A stretch of 64,000 nt of DNA from Sphingobium sp. EM0848 (GCF_013375555.1 NZ_JABXWB010000003.1:1-64000); one strand, 5' to 3'. Positions 26,902-36,777 are shown, counted from the first letter of the stretch. The notes: generated from the sequence alone by a model not told the origin. A program made the numbers and translations.

Positions 26902-28115
26902 GCGGCGGCATCCGGTGCTCTACCCAGTCCGACGTCTGCGAGGATTTCCTGGGTGTGCTCGCCAAGACGGGGCGGATCACGGCGGACAGAAGCCGGCGTT
27001 GCACTGAATCGAACCGGATGCCGCAACGAGATATACGTACCTTCGGATGGGTGCTCGCGCTTCTCGAAAAAGCCGATGGCGTTCAGATGCTCGTCGTCGA
27101 GAACTTCGTCCAGACGGTTGACCTTCATACAGGGCACGTTGCGTTGGGTCAGGGCATTGACCCACTCGCGCGTTGTCTTCGTCTTGGCGACTTCCTCGAT
27201 CATCGCATAGATTTCGCTGATATTCTCGGTCCGGAGCGCATAGGTCGCGTAGCGGGGATTCTTCGTGAACGTACCCGGCGGCAGCCCGCCGATCTCGAAG
27301 AAATCGTCCCACTGCGAATCTGAGTAGGGGAGGATCGCGAGGTAGCCGTCCTTGGTCGGATAGGGCTTGCGGTTGGGATTGAACACGCGACTGTAACCAA
27401 AACTGCCAGTCGGGGGCTCAAAAGTATGGCCGTAAAGATTCTCCGTCATGTTGAAATAGCTGAAGCATTCGAACATCGGCACTTCGACAAACTGACCCTG
27501 GCCGCTACGCTGCCGATGGAACAGCGCTGCCATCGTCGCATAAGCGCCGAACAGGCCAGATGACTTGTCGGCAATCAGCGATGGCTGGTATCGCGGAGCC
27601 GGGTTTCCATCGACCCGGCTCATCAAGTCCGTGCCACCCGCAGCAGCCTGGATCAGGTCGTCATAAGCCTGCTTCTTGGCATAGGGACCTTCCGAGCCAT
27701 ATCCCGAGCAATGGACATAGACGATATCGTTTTTCAGTGCTTTTACGGACTCATAACTAAAGCCGAGTTTTTCGAGCCCTCCCATTCGGACATTGGTGAT
27801 GAAGATATCGGCGCCCGCGATCAGCCGCCGCAGTGCCTCGCGGGCGTCTTCCTGCTTGAGATCCAGCAGCACGGATCGCTTGTTGCGGTTGTAGTGCATG
27901 AAGATCGGCCCCATCGCCTGGGTCCTGGCGGACTTTCCAGTATAACGGAAGATATCGCCCCCATTGTCGGCGCGGGTTCCCGGCGCCTCGACCTTGATGA
28001 CATCGGCGCCCAGGTCGCCAAGGATCTGCGAGGTATAGGCGCCGAAAAGGACGCTGGTCATGTCGACGACTTTTATGCCGTCGAGTGCACCGGGCGAAGC
28101 AATGGGGACGTTCAC
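26898..28115 (-). CDS. Class III (CaiB/BaiF) CoA-transferase
   Basis: A 405-aa family III CoA-transferase moving CoA between acids. Visible are GIKVVDMTSVLFGAYTSQIL, DLGADVIKVEAPG, NRNKRSVLLDLK and the catalytic Asp in KKQAYDDLIQAAAG. The start is GTG (28113-28115) with GAGG six bases upstream. It is the second gene of the operon, 16 bp after the TonB receptor, and overlaps the next gene by ATGA. Together with the plus-strand acyl-CoA synthetase it gives the locus two ways to form CoA esters. Confidence 0.9.
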   Translation of the reverse strand: MNVPIASPGALDGIKVVDMTSVLFGAYTSQILGDLGADVIKVEAPGTRADNGGDIFRYTGKSARTQAMGPIFMHYNRNKRSVLLDLKQEDAREALRRLIAGADIFITNVRMGGLEKLGFSYESVKALKNDIVYVHCSGYGSEGPYAKKQAYDDLIQAAAGGTDLMSRVDGNPAPRYQPSLIADKSSGLFGAYATMAALFHRQRSGQGQFVEVPMFECFSYFNMTENLYGHTFEPPTGSFGYSRVFNPNRKPYPTKDGYLAILPYSDSQWDDFFEIGGLPPGTFTKNPRYATYALRTENISEIYAMIEEVAKTKTTREWVNALTQRNVPCMKVNRLDEVLDDEHLNAIGFFEKREHPSEGTYISLRHPVRFSATPASVRRDPPRLGEHTQEILADVGLGRAPDAAA

Positions 28116-28131
28116 GTTGACCTCTATTCGG

Positions 28132-30558
28132 TTAATATTTGAAGGAAGCGACCAAACCGTAGGTCCGCACCATTCCGGGAACCCGGATGGATGTGTCGGT
28201 CAGAATATCGGTTGCGGTATAATAATTCTCGTTGAAGAGGTTGCGGGCATAGAGGCCGATGCTCCAGCGATCGTCCTGCCGATGCAACGCGATGTTCGCG
28301 TTGACGATCGTATAGGCCTTCACGTCAAACACCGGATCCTCGTCGAGCGAACCGACGGTCTTGCCCTGGTAGTTGCCGTTGGCGCCGAACTGGATCGCAA
28401 GATCGTCATTGATCGGTAGATCGTAGGAGACCAGCGCGTTGAGCTGATACTTCGGCGTGAACGGGAATGCCGAACCGGCAAAGTCCTGCGCTTGGCCGAA
28501 GCGGTTGAAGCCGGTGAACTCTGTGACCTTGGTGTGGGTGTATGACGCGCCGAATTTGAGCAGCAGCTCGCGTGTTGGCGAGATGGTGATGTCGGTCTCC
28601 GCGCCGTACACTTCGGACTTGGGGATATTCACGATGCGGGTCAGAGAAACGAAGATCGGATCGAGTATTTCGCCGAACACCTGCTTGTCGCGATAGTCAT
28701 AGAAGAAACCGGCGGCGTTGAATTGCACGAGGCGGTCAAATAGTCCGAGCTTCACGCCCGCCTCGTAGGCGGTGACCTTTTCCTGGCGCGCCGGAACGAG
28801 CTGGGTGACGACGTTGGCGGCGACTACCGGGAAGGCACCCGACTTATAACCGCGGCTGACCGATGCATAGGCCAGGGTATGGCTGTTTGGAGTCCAGGTC
28901 AGGGCAAGGCGCCCAGACACGTTGTCCTGCTTGAGCTGGTTGCTGACGAGGCCGGCCGGACCCGAAAAGTCGGCCTTGTAGGTCAGGCACTGGTTGGGGC
29001 CGATTCCCGGATTGGCAAACGGGCGGCCCGTCCTGGCGGCAACGATCGCCGCCACGCCAGTATTCCAAACCGGCGCGGTGTTGTTGTCATGGTCGGCCGA
29101 GCAACCCTTGAAGTCGAGCTTGTCGTCCGAATAGCGCACGCCGCCGCTGATCTTCATCTGGTCGGAAATCGCCCAGTCCGCGTTTGCAAACGCGGACAGC
29201 GAGCGGCTGACCTGGCTGGACAGGTTTCGGAATGTGTTGAAACCATTTGCGATCTGCGAGGCTGTGTAGGTGGTTTGCGGAACTGTCTGACCCAGGAAAG
29301 CCAATGTATTGAGGATCGATGAATCGCGATAATAGCCGATCTGGTCGTCGCGAATTTTGTCGCGCGAAAAATAGCCACCCACGATCCAGTTTACGGGGCC
29401 AGTCTCGCCAGTCAGGCGCAATTCCTGCGAAAAGGATCGGATGCGGCCGTCCGAAAGATATTCAGATGGTTCGAAGGTCGTACCATCCACGTCATTCATG
29501 TCATGGCGCTTGACGTCGGAATAGCCTGAAAGTGAGGTGAAAGTCAGGGCATCGCTCAGTTCATAATCTATTCGGCCGGTAGCAGACCAGAAGCTGGAGT
29601 CCGCCTTGTAGGCTGGCTTGGCCGGATAGCTTGGCCCCCAGCTCGCCTCGCCGGCCTTCCAGTTCGTGTGGATTTGCGATGCGAGCCCCGGCGCGACAAA
29701 TGGCGCAGAGTCCGGGTTGAAGGCGACCGCCTGGACCGCGATAGTGTCGGAATTATCTTTCCAGAAGGAGCCGCCGAGCGTCACAGTCAGGCGATCTGTG
29801 GGTTCCCACAGCAGAGTGACGCGCCCACCCATCCGGTCCTTCTCACCAAGGCGCTGCCCGGGCACATTGACGTTACGCTGCCAGCCCCTGTCGGCGGTGT
29901 CCCAGCGTCCCGCGACGCGAATGCTCAGCGTGTCCGTCAACGGTCCGCTCACGAAGCCTTCGAAGTTGATCGTCTCGTAATTGCCCACCTCTGCCGTCAG
30001 ACCGGCATGGAAATCCCTGGTCGGCTTCGCGGTGATGAAATTGACCAGCCCGCCAGTGGTGTTCCGGCCATAAAGCGTGCCTTGTGGCCCTTTCAACACC
30101 TCCACCCGCTCGATATCGTAGGAGGGACCGTTGCTCATATAGGGATAGGCGTAGGCAACCTCGTCGACATAGATGCCGACCGGCGAGGTCGCCGACAGGT
30201 TTGGCGTGTTGAAGCCAATGCCGCGCACCGTATAAATGGGCGTATTGGCGCTCGAACGGCTGAAGTTGAACGCGGGAACCATTTGCGAGATACCCGCTGC
30301 ATCCGTTACGCCCGCCTTAGCGAGCGTGTCGCCGCCAAATGCCTGGATCGAGAGAGGCACCTTGTTGATGCTTTCCGATCGGCGCTGCGCCGTCACCACG
30401 ATATCCCCGACCCCGCCATCAGCATCCTGATCGGCGGTTGGGGTCTGCTGTGCAGACGAGGCAGCTTGTTCCTGCGCCTGCGCTACAGTCGACAGAGCTG
30501 CTATTGCGATCGCCACGCACGACACCGTCATCAGATACTTAGTTCCAGGCATGTCCAT
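28132..30558 (-). CDS. TonB-dependent outer-membrane receptor
   Basis: An 808-aa receptor with a signal peptide ending VAQAQEQ, a TonB-box-like GDIVVTAQRRSESINKVPL, a plug with EVLKGPQGTLYGRNTTGG, and a barrel ending in GLVASFKY. It heads the minus-strand operon with CoA-transferase, thiolase-like, hydratase and aldehyde dehydrogenase genes. It most likely imports the substrate of that pathway, a common arrangement in sphingomonads. It is related in layout to the frameshifted receptor at 1-2219. Confidence 0.92.
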   Translation of the reverse strand: MDMPGTKYLMTVSCVAIAIAALSTVAQAQEQAASSAQQTPTADQDADGGVGDIVVTAQRRSESINKVPLSIQAFGGDTLAKAGVTDAAGISQMVPAFNFSRSSANTPIYTVRGIGFNTPNLSATSPVGIYVDEVAYAYPYMSNGPSYDIERVEVLKGPQGTLYGRNTTGGLVNFITAKPTRDFHAGLTAEVGNYETINFEGFVSGPLTDTLSIRVAGRWDTADRGWQRNVNVPGQRLGEKDRMGGRVTLLWEPTDRLTVTLGGSFWKDNSDTIAVQAVAFNPDSAPFVAPGLASQIHTNWKAGEASWGPSYPAKPAYKADSSFWSATGRIDYELSDALTFTSLSGYSDVKRHDMNDVDGTTFEPSEYLSDGRIRSFSQELRLTGETGPVNWIVGGYFSRDKIRDDQIGYYRDSSILNTLAFLGQTVPQTTYTASQIANGFNTFRNLSSQVSRSLSAFANADWAISDQMKISGGVRYSDDKLDFKGCSADHDNNTAPVWNTGVAAIVAARTGRPFANPGIGPNQCLTYKADFSGPAGLVSNQLKQDNVSGRLALTWTPNSHTLAYASVSRGYKSGAFPVVAANVVTQLVPARQEKVTAYEAGVKLGLFDRLVQFNAAGFFYDYRDKQVFGEILDPIFVSLTRIVNIPKSEVYGAETDITISPTRELLLKFGASYTHTKVTEFTGFNRFGQAQDFAGSAFPFTPKYQLNALVSYDLPINDDLAIQFGANGNYQGKTVGSLDEDPVFDVKAYTIVNANIALHRQDDRWSIGLYARNLFNENYYTATDILTDTSIRVPGMVRTYGLVASFKY

Positions 30559-30760
30559 CCCTCCCTCTTATTGAATTGGCCCGAGCGGTCTTGCTTCATC
30601 TTGACTAAGAGCATCCCAAGCGTCGCAACCCCGTAAAAAGGACGGGCACTCATCATTCGGGCTCGAGGCTCGATCAGGACGGCCCCTCCTTTCGAGTGGG
30701 CACGCCCATGATGAGATCGCGCCATACCGCGTTCAGAGAATTGCGATCGGAGAGCGATGA

Positions 30761-32614
30761 ATGGCGGGAGCCTCTACAGCGGAAGAAATCAGAGCGGCGT
30801 TCGCAGAGATTGGGACTGCCGATTTGCCGGGTGTCAGCGTTTATGATGCGATCCGAAGGAAAGCGGAGCTCTATCCCGACAAGCAGGCTGTCATCGACCT
30901 TCCCAGCGCACAGCTCCATGCGATGGCGGTTACGGTCACCTACAGAGAACTGCATAGTTCAATCGTACGAGCGGCGAACTATCTGCTCGGGCGAGGCCTG
31001 CTGCAGGGCGACAGAATCTTGTATATCGCACCCAACGGACTTGCGGGTCTGACGGGGTTTTGGACTGCCCAGCTTCTGGGCGCGGTCGTGCCGGTCAATC
31101 CCTTCCTCGATCTGAGTGCCATCGCCGAAATCGCACGAGCTGTTGGCGCACGCGCTATCATGTCCGCGGGACACGGCAGCCCGTGTGGCAGTTATCAACT
31201 GGCCCGCACTTTGATGGCAACCAATCCTGATCTCGTTTTGCACCTGACGCTGGGCAGCGGCGGCGATGGTGATGCCATCGACCTCCTTCGCGCATCGGCA
31301 TCTGCTCCAGCCGAAAAATATCTTGGACGCGAACCGGGCCTTGACGATATCGCGGCATATTTCCCGACAGGCGGAACGACGGGCACCCCTAAAGTGGCGC
31401 GATTGTCGAATTGCAATCTGTTGGTGGGAGCCTATAGCAGCGCTCTGGCAAGCAGCGCCGATGCCGAGCATGTGGTGCCGTTGGGCTTGCCCATGTTTCA
31501 TGTCGGTGGTGGCGTTATTGCCTCGACCCGGACTTTGATACTCGGGCAAACGCTGGTGATATTGACGGCTGCCGGGTTCAGAACGGCAGAGCTGGCAGTG
31601 AATTTCTGGGCGCTGGCCGAGAAATACGGGCTCACCCAGTTCATATCGGTGCCCACTGTGTTCTCCGACCTGCTCAAGACGTACACGGGCGGGGAGACCA
31701 GCATTCGCTATTTCATCGCGGGTGCCAGCAAGCTGCCATCCAGTCTGTGCCGCACCTATGAGAGAATTTTCGGCCATGGCATCTACGAAGGCTATGGCAT
31801 GACCGAGACAGCGGGTTTCTGCTGCGTCAACCCAACCGCGTTGCCGCCGAGACCCGGGAGCGGCGGGATCGTAGCGCCATTATATGATGTGAAGGTCGTA
31901 ATGCTCGACGAAGCCGGTCGCTTCGTGCGGGAATGCGAAGCGGGCGAAACGGGCAACATCGCGGTCTCCGGGCCAGCGGTATTTCAAGGCTATGTCGATT
32001 CCGCGCAGGACGCAGGTAAGTTCATCTCTGGAATCTCGGGCGCGCGATGGATCGATGCAGGCGATCTTGGGCACTTCGACACCGACGGGTATCTTTGGAT
32101 CACGGGTCGCGAAAAGGACCTGATCATTCGCGGCGGTCACAATATCGATCCTGCCCCGATTGAAGAGACACTTCTGGACCATCCCGATATCGTCGACGCC
32201 GCTGCGGTTGGAATGCCAGATGCGCGGGTTGGAGAATTGCCGGTGGCGTTCGTGCAACTTGCCGAGGGCGCACGGCTTGACGAGGCTGGGCTGCGTGCCT
32301 TTTGCCAGGAACGCCTTCCAGAACGCGCTGGGACCCCGGTGCGTATCTTTTCATTGGACGAACTTCCTCGAACCGCGATGCGCAAGGTTTTCAAACCGGA
32401 ATTGCGCCGTCTGGCTGCCAGCGTCGCAGTTGAAAGCCGGTTTGCCGAGGCCGTGATCCCCGATCGCCTGATCTGGAAGGTCGTCTGCGACGAGAAGGGT
32501 TGCCTCGCCGTGGAGATTAGCGGTGACGCAGCGGATCGCGCGCTTTGCGAGCGTATCGAAGAGCAGCTCAGTAACCTCAACTTACACGTAACATTCTGCG
32601 AGACACATTCATGA
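30761..32614 (+). CDS. AMP-dependent acyl-CoA synthetase (ANL superfamily)
   Basis: A 617-aa ligase that activates a carboxylic acid via an acyl-adenylate. The P-loop-like motif is PTGGTTGTPKVARL, the adenylate motif GYGMTETAGF, the hinge/Asp motif DAGDLGHFDTDGYLWITGRE followed by KDLIIRGG, and the C-terminal domain carries RTAMRKVFKPELR with the catalytic Lys region. The ATG at 30761 follows CGGAGAG. It is divergent from the TonB-receptor operon across a 200-bp gap that must hold both promoters, and it overlaps the P450 gene by ATGA. Confidence 0.9.
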   Translation: MAGASTAEEIRAAFAEIGTADLPGVSVYDAIRRKAELYPDKQAVIDLPSAQLHAMAVTVTYRELHSSIVRAANYLLGRGLLQGDRILYIAPNGLAGLTGFWTAQLLGAVVPVNPFLDLSAIAEIARAVGARAIMSAGHGSPCGSYQLARTLMATNPDLVLHLTLGSGGDGDAIDLLRASASAPAEKYLGREPGLDDIAAYFPTGGTTGTPKVARLSNCNLLVGAYSSALASSADAEHVVPLGLPMFHVGGGVIASTRTLILGQTLVILTAAGFRTAELAVNFWALAEKYGLTQFISVPTVFSDLLKTYTGGETSIRYFIAGASKLPSSLCRTYERIFGHGIYEGYGMTETAGFCCVNPTALPPRPGSGGIVAPLYDVKVVMLDEAGRFVRECEAGETGNIAVSGPAVFQGYVDSAQDAGKFISGISGARWIDAGDLGHFDTDGYLWITGREKDLIIRGGHNIDPAPIEETLLDHPDIVDAAAVGMPDARVGELPVAFVQLAEGARLDEAGLRAFCQERLPERAGTPVRIFSLDELPRTAMRKVFKPELRRLAASVAVESRFAEAVIPDRLIWKVVCDEKGCLAVEISGDAADRALCERIEEQLSNLNLHVTFCETHS

Positions 32615-33870
32615 TCGAGCCTCTCACCCCCGAATCATTGGCGCGCGCATCGACCTTCTCAAAGCCGGATGAGGTCTATGATCTTTACGCCCGGCTGAGG
32701 CGAGATGCCCCGGTGGTGAAGGCAGAGCCGCGCGGCTACCGTCCATTTTGGGTCATGACCCGCCATGACGACATCATGGCGGTCGAGCGTGATCCCGCGA
32801 CCTACGCAGCTGGTGACCGGACTGTCCTGCTTCCCGAGAAAGTTGAAGCCATCTACGAGGCCAAATATGGAGACCGCAACGGCGTCAAGCCGTTGACCCA
32901 TATGGACGGCCCTTATCACCGCGCACATCGCGGCGTCACGATGGACTGGTTCGGTCCGAAAAATCTTCGGAAGTTTGAACCGCAGATCGCGGCGATCGCG
33001 AAAGAGTTCGTCGATCGCATGGAGGATCTCGGCGACGCGTGCGACTTCTCGGCCGACATCGCTTATTGGTTTCCCCTTCGGGTGGTCATGACCCTCATGG
33101 GGGTGCCAAAAGAGGATGAAGCCCAGGTTCTTCGTTTGACGCAGCGCCTGTTCAGCCCCGCCGACAAGGATCTTAAGACGCAGGACGGCGAAAGGCCCGC
33201 CTCCGCACCTGGCGGCGTGCGCGACGTTTTTGCTGAATTTGGCGATTATTATCGGACCCTGACTGAGGATCGACGCAAGAATCCGAAGGATGACATCATT
33301 TCCACGATCGCTAATGGCGTGATCAACGGCTGTCCCATGGCTGAACGCGAGATGACGTCCTACTATGTCATTGCATCGACAGCGGGCCATGACACGACGG
33401 CTGCATCCATCGGAGGAGGCTTGCTGGGTCTCCTGCAATTCCCCGATCAGCTCGGTATGCTTCGAGCCGATCTGGGGCTTCTGAACTCCGCGGCTGAGGA
33501 GTTTGTCCGATGGACAGCGCCGGTGAAGCACTTCATGCGCACTCCACAGCAGGACGTCACCTGGCACGGCACGACCATCGCGGCTGGCGAGGCTATCATG
33601 CTGTGCTACGCTTCTGCGTGCCGAGACGAATCCGTTTTCCCGGACGGTGATCAATTTCGCGTCGACCGCAAGAGCAACCCCGCGCACCTCGCCTTCGGCT
33701 ATGGCCCGCATTTCTGTCTCGGGAAATTCCTGGCTACCATGGAAATCCGCGCATTTTATGCCGAATTGCTTCCTCGCCTGAAACATGTCGAACTGGCGGG
33801 TGACCCCACCTATATCGAGTCTACCTTTGTCAGCGGGCTGAAAAGCCTTCCTATCCGGTTCAGCTTTTGA
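32611..33870 (+). CDS. Cytochrome P450
   Basis: A 419-aa soluble bacterial P450 that hydroxylates a small hydrophobic substrate using O2 and ferredoxin electrons. The oxygen-binding I-helix is STAGHDTTAAS, the ExxR motif is in EEFVRW, and the heme loop is FGYGPHFCLGKF, with the Cys ligand near residue 369. It is translationally coupled to the acyl-CoA synthetase upstream (ATGA) and the GST-like gene downstream (TGATG). The [2Fe-2S] ferredoxin at 17696 is a candidate electron donor. The substrate is unknown; the surrounding genes suggest a terpenoid- or side-chain-bearing compound. Confidence 0.92.
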   Translation: MIEPLTPESLARASTFSKPDEVYDLYARLRRDAPVVKAEPRGYRPFWVMTRHDDIMAVERDPATYAAGDRTVLLPEKVEAIYEAKYGDRNGVKPLTHMDGPYHRAHRGVTMDWFGPKNLRKFEPQIAAIAKEFVDRMEDLGDACDFSADIAYWFPLRVVMTLMGVPKEDEAQVLRLTQRLFSPADKDLKTQDGERPASAPGGVRDVFAEFGDYYRTLTEDRRKNPKDDIISTIANGVINGCPMAEREMTSYYVIASTAGHDTTAASIGGGLLGLLQFPDQLGMLRADLGLLNSAAEEFVRWTAPVKHFMRTPQQDVTWHGTTIAAGEAIMLCYASACRDESVFPDGDQFRVDRKSNPAHLAFGYGPHFCLGKFLATMEIRAFYAELLPRLKHVELAGDPTYIESTFVSGLKSLPIRFSF

Positions 33871-34499
33871 TGAGGGACAGGCCAAAACTCTACCATAGCG
33901 CGAATTCCCGCTCCTTCCGCGTTCTTTGGGCGCTGGAGGAGGTAGGGATTCCGTATGACCTCGAGCTTCTGGAGTTCCCACCGCGACTGACCAGTCCCGC
34001 CTATCTCGAGGAGAACCCGCTCGGGACGGTTCCGCTCTTTGTCGATGTGGATGTGCGAATGACCGAGTCTGCCGCTATCTGCCACTATCTGGGAGCAAAG
34101 TACTCATCTGAGGGCTTGGTTCCTGATCCTCAGGCTTCAAATTTTGGCGCGTTCCTCAACTATCTTCATTTCGGGGAAGCGACCCTCACTTTTCCACAGG
34201 CGGTCGTTCTGCGCTATGGCCGCTTTGAGCCCGAAGACCGCCGCAGCAAACAGGTGGTCGAAGACTATTCCCGCTGGTTCCTGGCGCGCGCGCGCGGGAT
34301 TGAGGCGTTTCTGAAGCTTGGAGATTATGCTGCTGGCCCCGCGTTCACCATGGCTGATATATCCGTAGGATATGCGATCATGTTGTCCCAATTCACCGGT
34401 CTGTTTGATCAGCTGAGCGAGCCCATCCACCAATATTGGCTGCGCTTGCAAGCGAGGCAAGCTTTCCTGCGGGCCGTAGCAGTGCAAACGCAAGATTGA
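33870..34499 (+). CDS. Glutathione S-transferase family protein
   Basis: A 209-aa cytoplasmic GST. The N-terminal thioredoxin fold carries SANSRSFRVLWALEEVGIPY, the cis-Pro segment ENPLGTVPLF and the glutathione-binding ESAAICHYLG; a helical C-terminal domain follows. The ATG at 33870 shares its A with the P450 stop (TGATG). It could conjugate glutathione to an epoxide or other reactive P450 product, or act as an isomerase; neither can be told from sequence. Confidence 0.88.
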   Translation: MRDRPKLYHSANSRSFRVLWALEEVGIPYDLELLEFPPRLTSPAYLEENPLGTVPLFVDVDVRMTESAAICHYLGAKYSSEGLVPDPQASNFGAFLNYLHFGEATLTFPQAVVLRYGRFEPEDRRSKQVVEDYSRWFLARARGIEAFLKLGDYAAGPAFTMADISVGYAIMLSQFTGLFDQLSEPIHQYWLRLQARQAFLRAVAVQTQD

Positions 34500-34581
34500 G
34501 GTCCATCGAACGGGGTAGGGCGCAGGAGCCGGTGCGGATAAGGCATATCACTCGAAGCCGCAGGAAGGTTATAGTAACGCA

Positions 34582-35004
34582 ATGATCGATCAGCGCGCGA
34601 TTGAAGAGCGACTCGCCCGAGGCCATAACGCCACGATCGGCTTGCGGTATGCGGCCCATGGTGGTGACTGGGCGGAGCTTGTCCTTGATTACGACATCGG
34701 GCTGACAGCGGACTGGGACGAAGGCATTCTGGCTTCGGGGCCGATTATTACGATGATGGACCTTGCGACGAGTTTTGCCGTCTGGATACGGAAAGGTGAT
34801 TTCACCAATCAGGCCACACTCGATCTGCGGGTGGACTATATGCGTCCAGCCTTGCCAAGACAGCCCGTTTTCGGGCGAGGGGAATGTTACCGTCTCACCC
34901 GCAGCATCGCATTTGTGAGAGGGGTTGCGCATCAGGGCGACGTTGCCGATCCTGTAGCGCACGTCGCGGGCACATTCATGTTCCTCGACGGAGCAACGCT
35001 GTGA
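34582..35004 (+). CDS. PaaI-type hotdog thioesterase, first of a pair
   Basis: A 140-aa hotdog-fold protein with LDYDIGLTADWDEGILASGP, IITMMDLATSFAVW, and LDLRVDYMRPALPRQPVFGR, the usual blocks of acyl-CoA thioesterases. The active-site HGG is replaced by EGILASG, so catalysis may differ. Its stop overlaps the GTG start of a second hotdog gene (GTGA at 35001-35004), suggesting the two form a heteromeric enzyme releasing CoA from pathway intermediates. Confidence 0.8.
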   Translation: MIDQRAIEERLARGHNATIGLRYAAHGGDWAELVLDYDIGLTADWDEGILASGPIITMMDLATSFAVWIRKGDFTNQATLDLRVDYMRPALPRQPVFGRGECYRLTRSIAFVRGVAHQGDVADPVAHVAGTFMFLDGATL

Positions 35005-35402
35005 GGCTTCCCCCCTATGCCGAACGATTGCAGGCTGTTCTCGAGCTAGAACAAGGACGGCATCGTGTGATCATGGCTGCCGGCCCCCATGTAACTGGTC
35101 GGCCGGGCTTTCTTCATGGTGGAGCGATTTCTGGTTTGCTCGAGCTGGCTGCGTTTGTCGCACTGTACGAAGCGATCGGTGAACCCGGCACGATCCGGGT
35201 AAAACCTATCAACGTCACAATCGACTTCCGCAAGGGCGGAATGCTGACGAAAACAATTGCCCGGGGCGATGTCATCCGGCTTGGCACACGCATCGCCAAT
35301 GTAGAGGCGACTGCTTGGCAGCCGGAGTCCAAAAAACCAATTGCCGTTGCCCGCATGAACTTTCTCATCGGTCGGGAGCAGGGAGGACTGAACAGGCGCT
35401 GA
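35001..35402 (+). CDS. PaaI-type hotdog thioesterase, second of a pair
   Basis: A 133-aa hotdog-fold protein with a GTG start overlapping the previous stop. It keeps the canonical active-site segment GFLHGGAISGLLELAAFVAL and IRVKPINVTIDFRKGG, followed by the catalytic-helix partner strand. Since the first gene of the pair lacks HGG and this one has it, a division of labour (one catalytic, one structural subunit) is possible. It is the last gene of the acyl-CoA synthetase/P450 operon before the IS zone. Confidence 0.82.
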   Translation: MRLPPYAERLQAVLELEQGRHRVIMAAGPHVTGRPGFLHGGAISGLLELAAFVALYEAIGEPGTIRVKPINVTIDFRKGGMLTKTIARGDVIRLGTRIANVEATAWQPESKKPIAVARMNFLIGREQGGLNRR

Positions 35403-35554
35403 CCATCAGAGCGCCTCTCCCTTACTGCTTCACGACTAGGAAATCGGGGCCCCCGATATTTTGTTACACCAAAGTTGAACAAGAACGGAGCGCTATTTCG
35501 CTCCAGTTCGCAGGTTGTCGATGTGCCTGGCGACCGGGGTCGCTGCAGCGCCCG

Positions 35555-36766
35555 ATGGCCCCGCTTCGTCTCCGCATGATGGAAGATATGCAGATCCGCA
35601 ACCTGTGTGCGAACACGCAAGAATCGTATCTTCGCCAGGTTTCGCTCTTTGCCCGTCATTTTCACAAATCGCCGGAACTCTTGGATCAAGAGGATGTCCG
35701 TTCCTATCAGGTCTATCTGGTCAACGAGAAGCAACTGGCGCCTAAGTCGGTTCAGGTGGCGGTTGCCTCGCTTCGGTTTCTTTATCGGACAACGCTTGGT
35801 CGCGATTGGGATTTTGAACGTGACATTCCGTGCCCCAACGTACCGAAGCAGTTGCCAGTCGTCCTCAGCTCCGAAGAAGTTCTTCATTTCCTCGGCTGTG
35901 TGGAAAGCCTCAAGCTGCCGCACGATCCTGACCACCTGCTATGCGGCAGGACTGCGGATCTCTGAGGCCACACACCTGAAGTGTCGCGGCGCCATCGACC
36001 GGCAGCGCATGGTGCTGAGGGTAGAACAGGGCAAGGGCCAGAAGGACCGCTATGTCATGCTGTCCGAGCGGTTGCTCGATATCCTGACCAGCTACTGGCC
36101 TGTTGCCAGACCCAAGGAATGGTTGTTCCCTGGCGAAATTGATGGTCGACCAATCACGCGCGACGCTGTTGGCGACGCCTGCGGAAAAGCGCATAAGCGG
36201 TCTGGTATAACCAAACAGGTTACTCCACATTCTCTGAGACACTATGTTCCCATACTGATTATGTCGGGTAATTTCCCATATCCCACGTAAATCCGTCGAT
36301 TCTTATGGCTTTCCAGAGACATAATATTGATCGCCTTCCACCAACAGCGTGGCCAAAGACATTACCTCACGACGCAAAACTGGGTCGTTATCGGCCGGTA
36401 GATCGTTTGCTCGGTTTCCTCATCAGTCTGTAGCTCAAGAAATTATGTCGCGTGGTATGTCCACGGATGCGCCGAAATGCCCAATGTGCCGCCGTTCGGA
36501 CAGCGCTACCCGACATAATCAGTATGGGAATATAGTGCCTCCTATTTCTCCGAAGAGATAGGAGACATGCCTTTGCGGTTCATTTACTGGAGGCCGGAAC
36601 AGACGTGCGAACCATCCAGCTCCTGCTTGGTCATCGCTCCCTGGCCACGACAGCCCAGTATCTCCGTATCGCTACCAACAAAGTCTGCTCCACGACAAGT
36701 CCGCTGGAACTGCTACCGCATCCAGTGCCGCTTGCTCCTCCGCCACGCGCTCCAGAACCCTTCTGA
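35555..36766 (+). pseudogene. Tyrosine recombinase of an IS91-like element, frameshifted and interrupted
   Basis: The N-terminal core-binding domain is QIRNLCANTQESYLRQVSLF. After a frameshift near 35915-35930 it continues AAGLRISEATHLKC (first catalytic Arg), then QVTPHSLRHY (HxxR). There a 323-bp insertion begins at 36247, and the frame resumes at 36569 as [34 protein letters not shown] (catalytic His and Tyr) to the stop at 36764-36766. Such recombinases are commonly carried next to IS91-type transposases. Start codon choice (35555 or 35576) is uncertain. Inactive as it stands. Confidence 0.8.
36247..36569. mobile_element. 323-bp insertion with 29-bp inverted repeats, MITE-like
   Basis: It splits the recombinase between CACTATG and GCCTTTGCGG; removing it restores the reading frame, with ATG present on both sides. 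36241-36269 and 36508-36536 are inverted repeats of 29 bp with one mismatch (core TTCCCATACTGATTATGTCG). A further small hairpin (CTCCTAT...ATAGGAG) lies at 36538-36563. One short frame contains PKCPMCRRSDSATRHNQYG, reminiscent of the zinc ribbon at the start of IS1/IS1595-type transposases. It is too short to be autonomous. Confidence 0.6.
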
Positions 36767-36777
36767 GCGAACGAGCG

